Source: an uncultured Selenomonas sp. (GTDB taxonomy: Bacteria > Bacillota > Negativicutes > Selenomonadales > Selenomonadaceae). From it: DNA of 6,937 nt. This document shows, one piece after another, positions 5,784 to 6,937 of the stretch (positions are counted from its first letter, which is position 1; each line of letters begins with the position of its first letter). The position numbers were made by a program, and so were the translations under genes. Location of the stretch: the NCBI GenBank assembly GCA_937915915.1, contig CALGGN010000097.1:1-6937 (forward strand), given 5' to 3'. A model generated the notes under the pieces. That model saw nothing but the letters and a program-made list of their open reading frames with translations, was not told the origin of the DNA and did no database searches.

Positions 5784-6810
5784 ACATATCATATATCTCG
5801 TCTAGAAGTTTATTGAACGCGGCAATGATAGCGTTATTTTTCAAGTCGGCAAATTTATACGCCTTATCGTATCGCAGCTCTCCTGTATTATTGTCATGCG
5901 AAAGGGAATGGAACGCAATACTATCTTCCGCTGTTTTCTTTACCTCAAAATAGTTTGCAATCATGTAGTCATGCGTCGAAATAAAAATCTGTACGCCCTT
6001 GCGCTGAAGTTCTAACAGCATCTCTACAATGGTAGAGATATATGTAGGGTTGATATTTGCCTCAGGTTCATCCCAAAAGAGAATAGACCCCTTCTCCAAG
6101 GTTCCGTTTTTCACAAGTTGCCATAGAAGAGCCATTTTGCGAATCCCCTCTGCAACAAGATTAAACTCCTGCTTGGAGCTGCCGTTAATAAGATAAAATT
6201 CATCGCGCTTGACATCGTATTGTACTCTTCCATGGGTTATTTCTTGAATGCGTTTAAGCATTGCGTCCTTGGTTGCGTTATTTCTGCCAGTAGAAATATC
6301 TATTTTGGCTGCATTGATGATATCTAAATAGGTATCGTCAAAACGAACATTATTCTTCTCTGATGCTGCATTTAGGTTATAACTATGGGACAGTATCTCT
6401 TTAGCGGGAATAAAAATGCTGCTTAAACCTGCATACGACTCTTCCCAACCACTTTCACCAGTTACATCCGCATCCCATTTTTTTGTTTTGCCATGAAATG
6501 ATACGGTTATAATTCTCTCTTGAGTTACATCAGGATTGCCTGCAGCAACACGAATCATCGCACTACGGTTTCCTTGCTTCCTTGTAATGAGACGCGAAAT
6601 CTTGTAATCATCGGGGAGCATTGTTGAAACCAGTTTGTAGGCGAAGGATGTCTTCTTATTGACACTTTGACAAGCTGAGTACAACACCTTCATAATATGC
6701 GTTTTTCCTGTTCCATTTTCACCAATGAACAAATTGATACCGGGACTAAACTCCATTTGATGATTTTCAAATACCGTGTAATTCTCAAGTTTAATCTTTT
6801 TGATAATCAT
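5782..6810 (-). CDS. ABC/OLD-like AAA family ATPase of a putative defence pair
   Basis: The 342-residue protein is a stand-alone ABC-type ATPase of the AAA_15/AAA_21 kind, related to the ATPase parts of OLD and RecF-like proteins. It opens with the typical strand IKKIKLENYTVFENHQMEF, then Walker A GENGTGKT (30-37). The signature helix has a non-canonical form, LVAEGIRKMALLWQL (218-232). Walker B is ILFWDEPEANINP (243-255, Asp247-Glu248) with its D-loop, and the switch histidine is in IFISTHDYMI (His280). All ATPase motifs are present, so it should bind and hydrolyse ATP. It has no long coiled coil and no fused TOPRIM nuclease domain, unlike full OLD proteins. The start at ATG 6810 is supported by GAGGAG (6817-6822), 6 nt upstream. 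The next gene, a PD-(D/E)XK-like protein, is 9 bp downstream and is the obvious partner. In known ATPase/effector defence pairs the ATPase senses infection and controls a nuclease; that role here is inference. Confidence 0.88.
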   Translation of the reverse strand: MIIKKIKLENYTVFENHQMEFSPGINLFIGENGTGKTHIMKVLYSACQSVNKKTSFAYKLVSTMLPDDYKISRLITRKQGNRSAMIRVAAGNPDVTQERIITVSFHGKTKKWDADVTGESGWEESYAGLSSIFIPAKEILSHSYNLNAASEKNNVRFDDTYLDIINAAKIDISTGRNNATKDAMLKRIQEITHGRVQYDVKRDEFYLINGSSKQEFNLVAEGIRKMALLWQLVKNGTLEKGSILFWDEPEANINPTYISTIVEMLLELQRKGVQIFISTHDYMIANYFEVKKTAEDSIAFHSLSHDNNTGELRYDKAYKFADLKNNAIIAAFNKLLDEIYDM

Positions 6811-6816
6811 TGCTCT

Positions 6817-6822
6817 CTCCTC
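6817..6822 (-). promoter_or_regulatory. Ribosome binding site of the ATPase gene
   Basis: GAGGAG on the minus strand, 6 nt before ATG 6810-6808. The 26 bp between it and the element at 6849 show no convincing -35/-10 promoter, so the ATPase is probably transcribed from within or beyond the element, or as part of an upstream operon. Confidence 0.7.
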
Positions 6823-6848
6823 ACTTTATCTTCGTACCACAGGCACTA

Positions 6849-6937
6849 GGGAAACACTGATTAAAGTGGTCGTCCAGATTGACGTGGATTGCTTGTTCCT
6901 CCCAAGGAGACAAACCGCAGTCATAGTGGTGCTATGT
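6849..6937. mobile_element. Left end of a second inverted-repeat element (MITE or IS), cut by the window edge
   Basis: The segment begins GGGAAACACTGATTAAAG (6849-6866), a plausible terminal repeat resembling the GGG...TTGATAAAC end of the MITE at 1185. Further in, both share CAAGGA exactly 54 nt from their first base (1239 and 6903), then CCGCAGTC about 66-67 nt in, then a TAG-rich stretch (CGTAGCGACGC against CATAGTGGTGC). The common layout suggests two members of one element family, though the outer 50 bases are only weakly alike. The other end and the target duplication lie outside the window, so the element's length and whether it encodes a transposase cannot be told. No coding frame of interest crosses 6823-6937. 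Confidence 0.5.

Noticed and set aside
5230..6810. PARIS (AriA-AriB), RloAB or Septu identity for the ATPase pair
   Set aside because: AriB and RloB are TOPRIM-type and PtuB is HNH; the small protein here shows D...E-x-K and none of those motifs, so no named system is assigned.

Overview
The window holds the downstream half of a BREX type 1 phage-defence locus, with every gene on the minus strand. I therefore describe it from the right edge leftward, in the direction of transcription. The organism is probably an anaerobic Bacillota. The compact purine-rich Shine-Dalgarno sites and the style of the miniature inverted-repeat elements make me lean to Selenomonadales/Negativicutes, but no rRNA or housekeeping gene is present and this is a weak inference.

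Layout on the minus strand: (1) the start of an inverted-repeat element at the right edge (6849 onward, cut by the window); (2) an ABC/OLD-like AAA ATPase (5782-6810); (3) a small PD-(D/E)XK-like protein (5230-5772), 9 bp downstream of the ATPase and apparently frameshifted near its C-terminus (coding remnant at 5163-5261); (4) a DUF1016/YhcG-type PD-(D/E)XK nuclease (4039-5154) with a heptad-repeat linker; (5) a palindromic spacer; (6) an intact pglZ, the BREX phosphatase-fold core protein (1371-3962); (7) a 186-bp MITE (1185-1370) with clear terminal inverted repeats and a TTA target duplication, inserted exactly at the pglZ stop codon; (8) a decayed brxL (1-1163) that runs off the left edge.

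In canonical BREX type 1 loci the order is brxA-brxB-brxC-pglX-pglZ-brxL. Here three accessory genes lie directly upstream of pglZ, where pglX would be expected; pglX itself is not in the window. The ATPase and small nuclease-like gene look like a two-gene ATPase/effector cassette within the BREX island. The DUF1016 nuclease is a third accessory gene.

The main biological message is decay with cargo retention. pglZ keeps all its metal-site residues. brxL has lost its start-to-Walker-A half, has a frame-breaking deletion and carries an in-frame TAA, so a normal BREX type 1 system is unlikely to work from this copy. The accessory ATPase is intact. Base and codon use differ along the window: pglZ, the DUF1016 gene and the 5' part of the brxL remnant are richer in G+C, whereas the ATPase pair and the 3' part of brxL are A+T-rich, which suggests a mosaic history.
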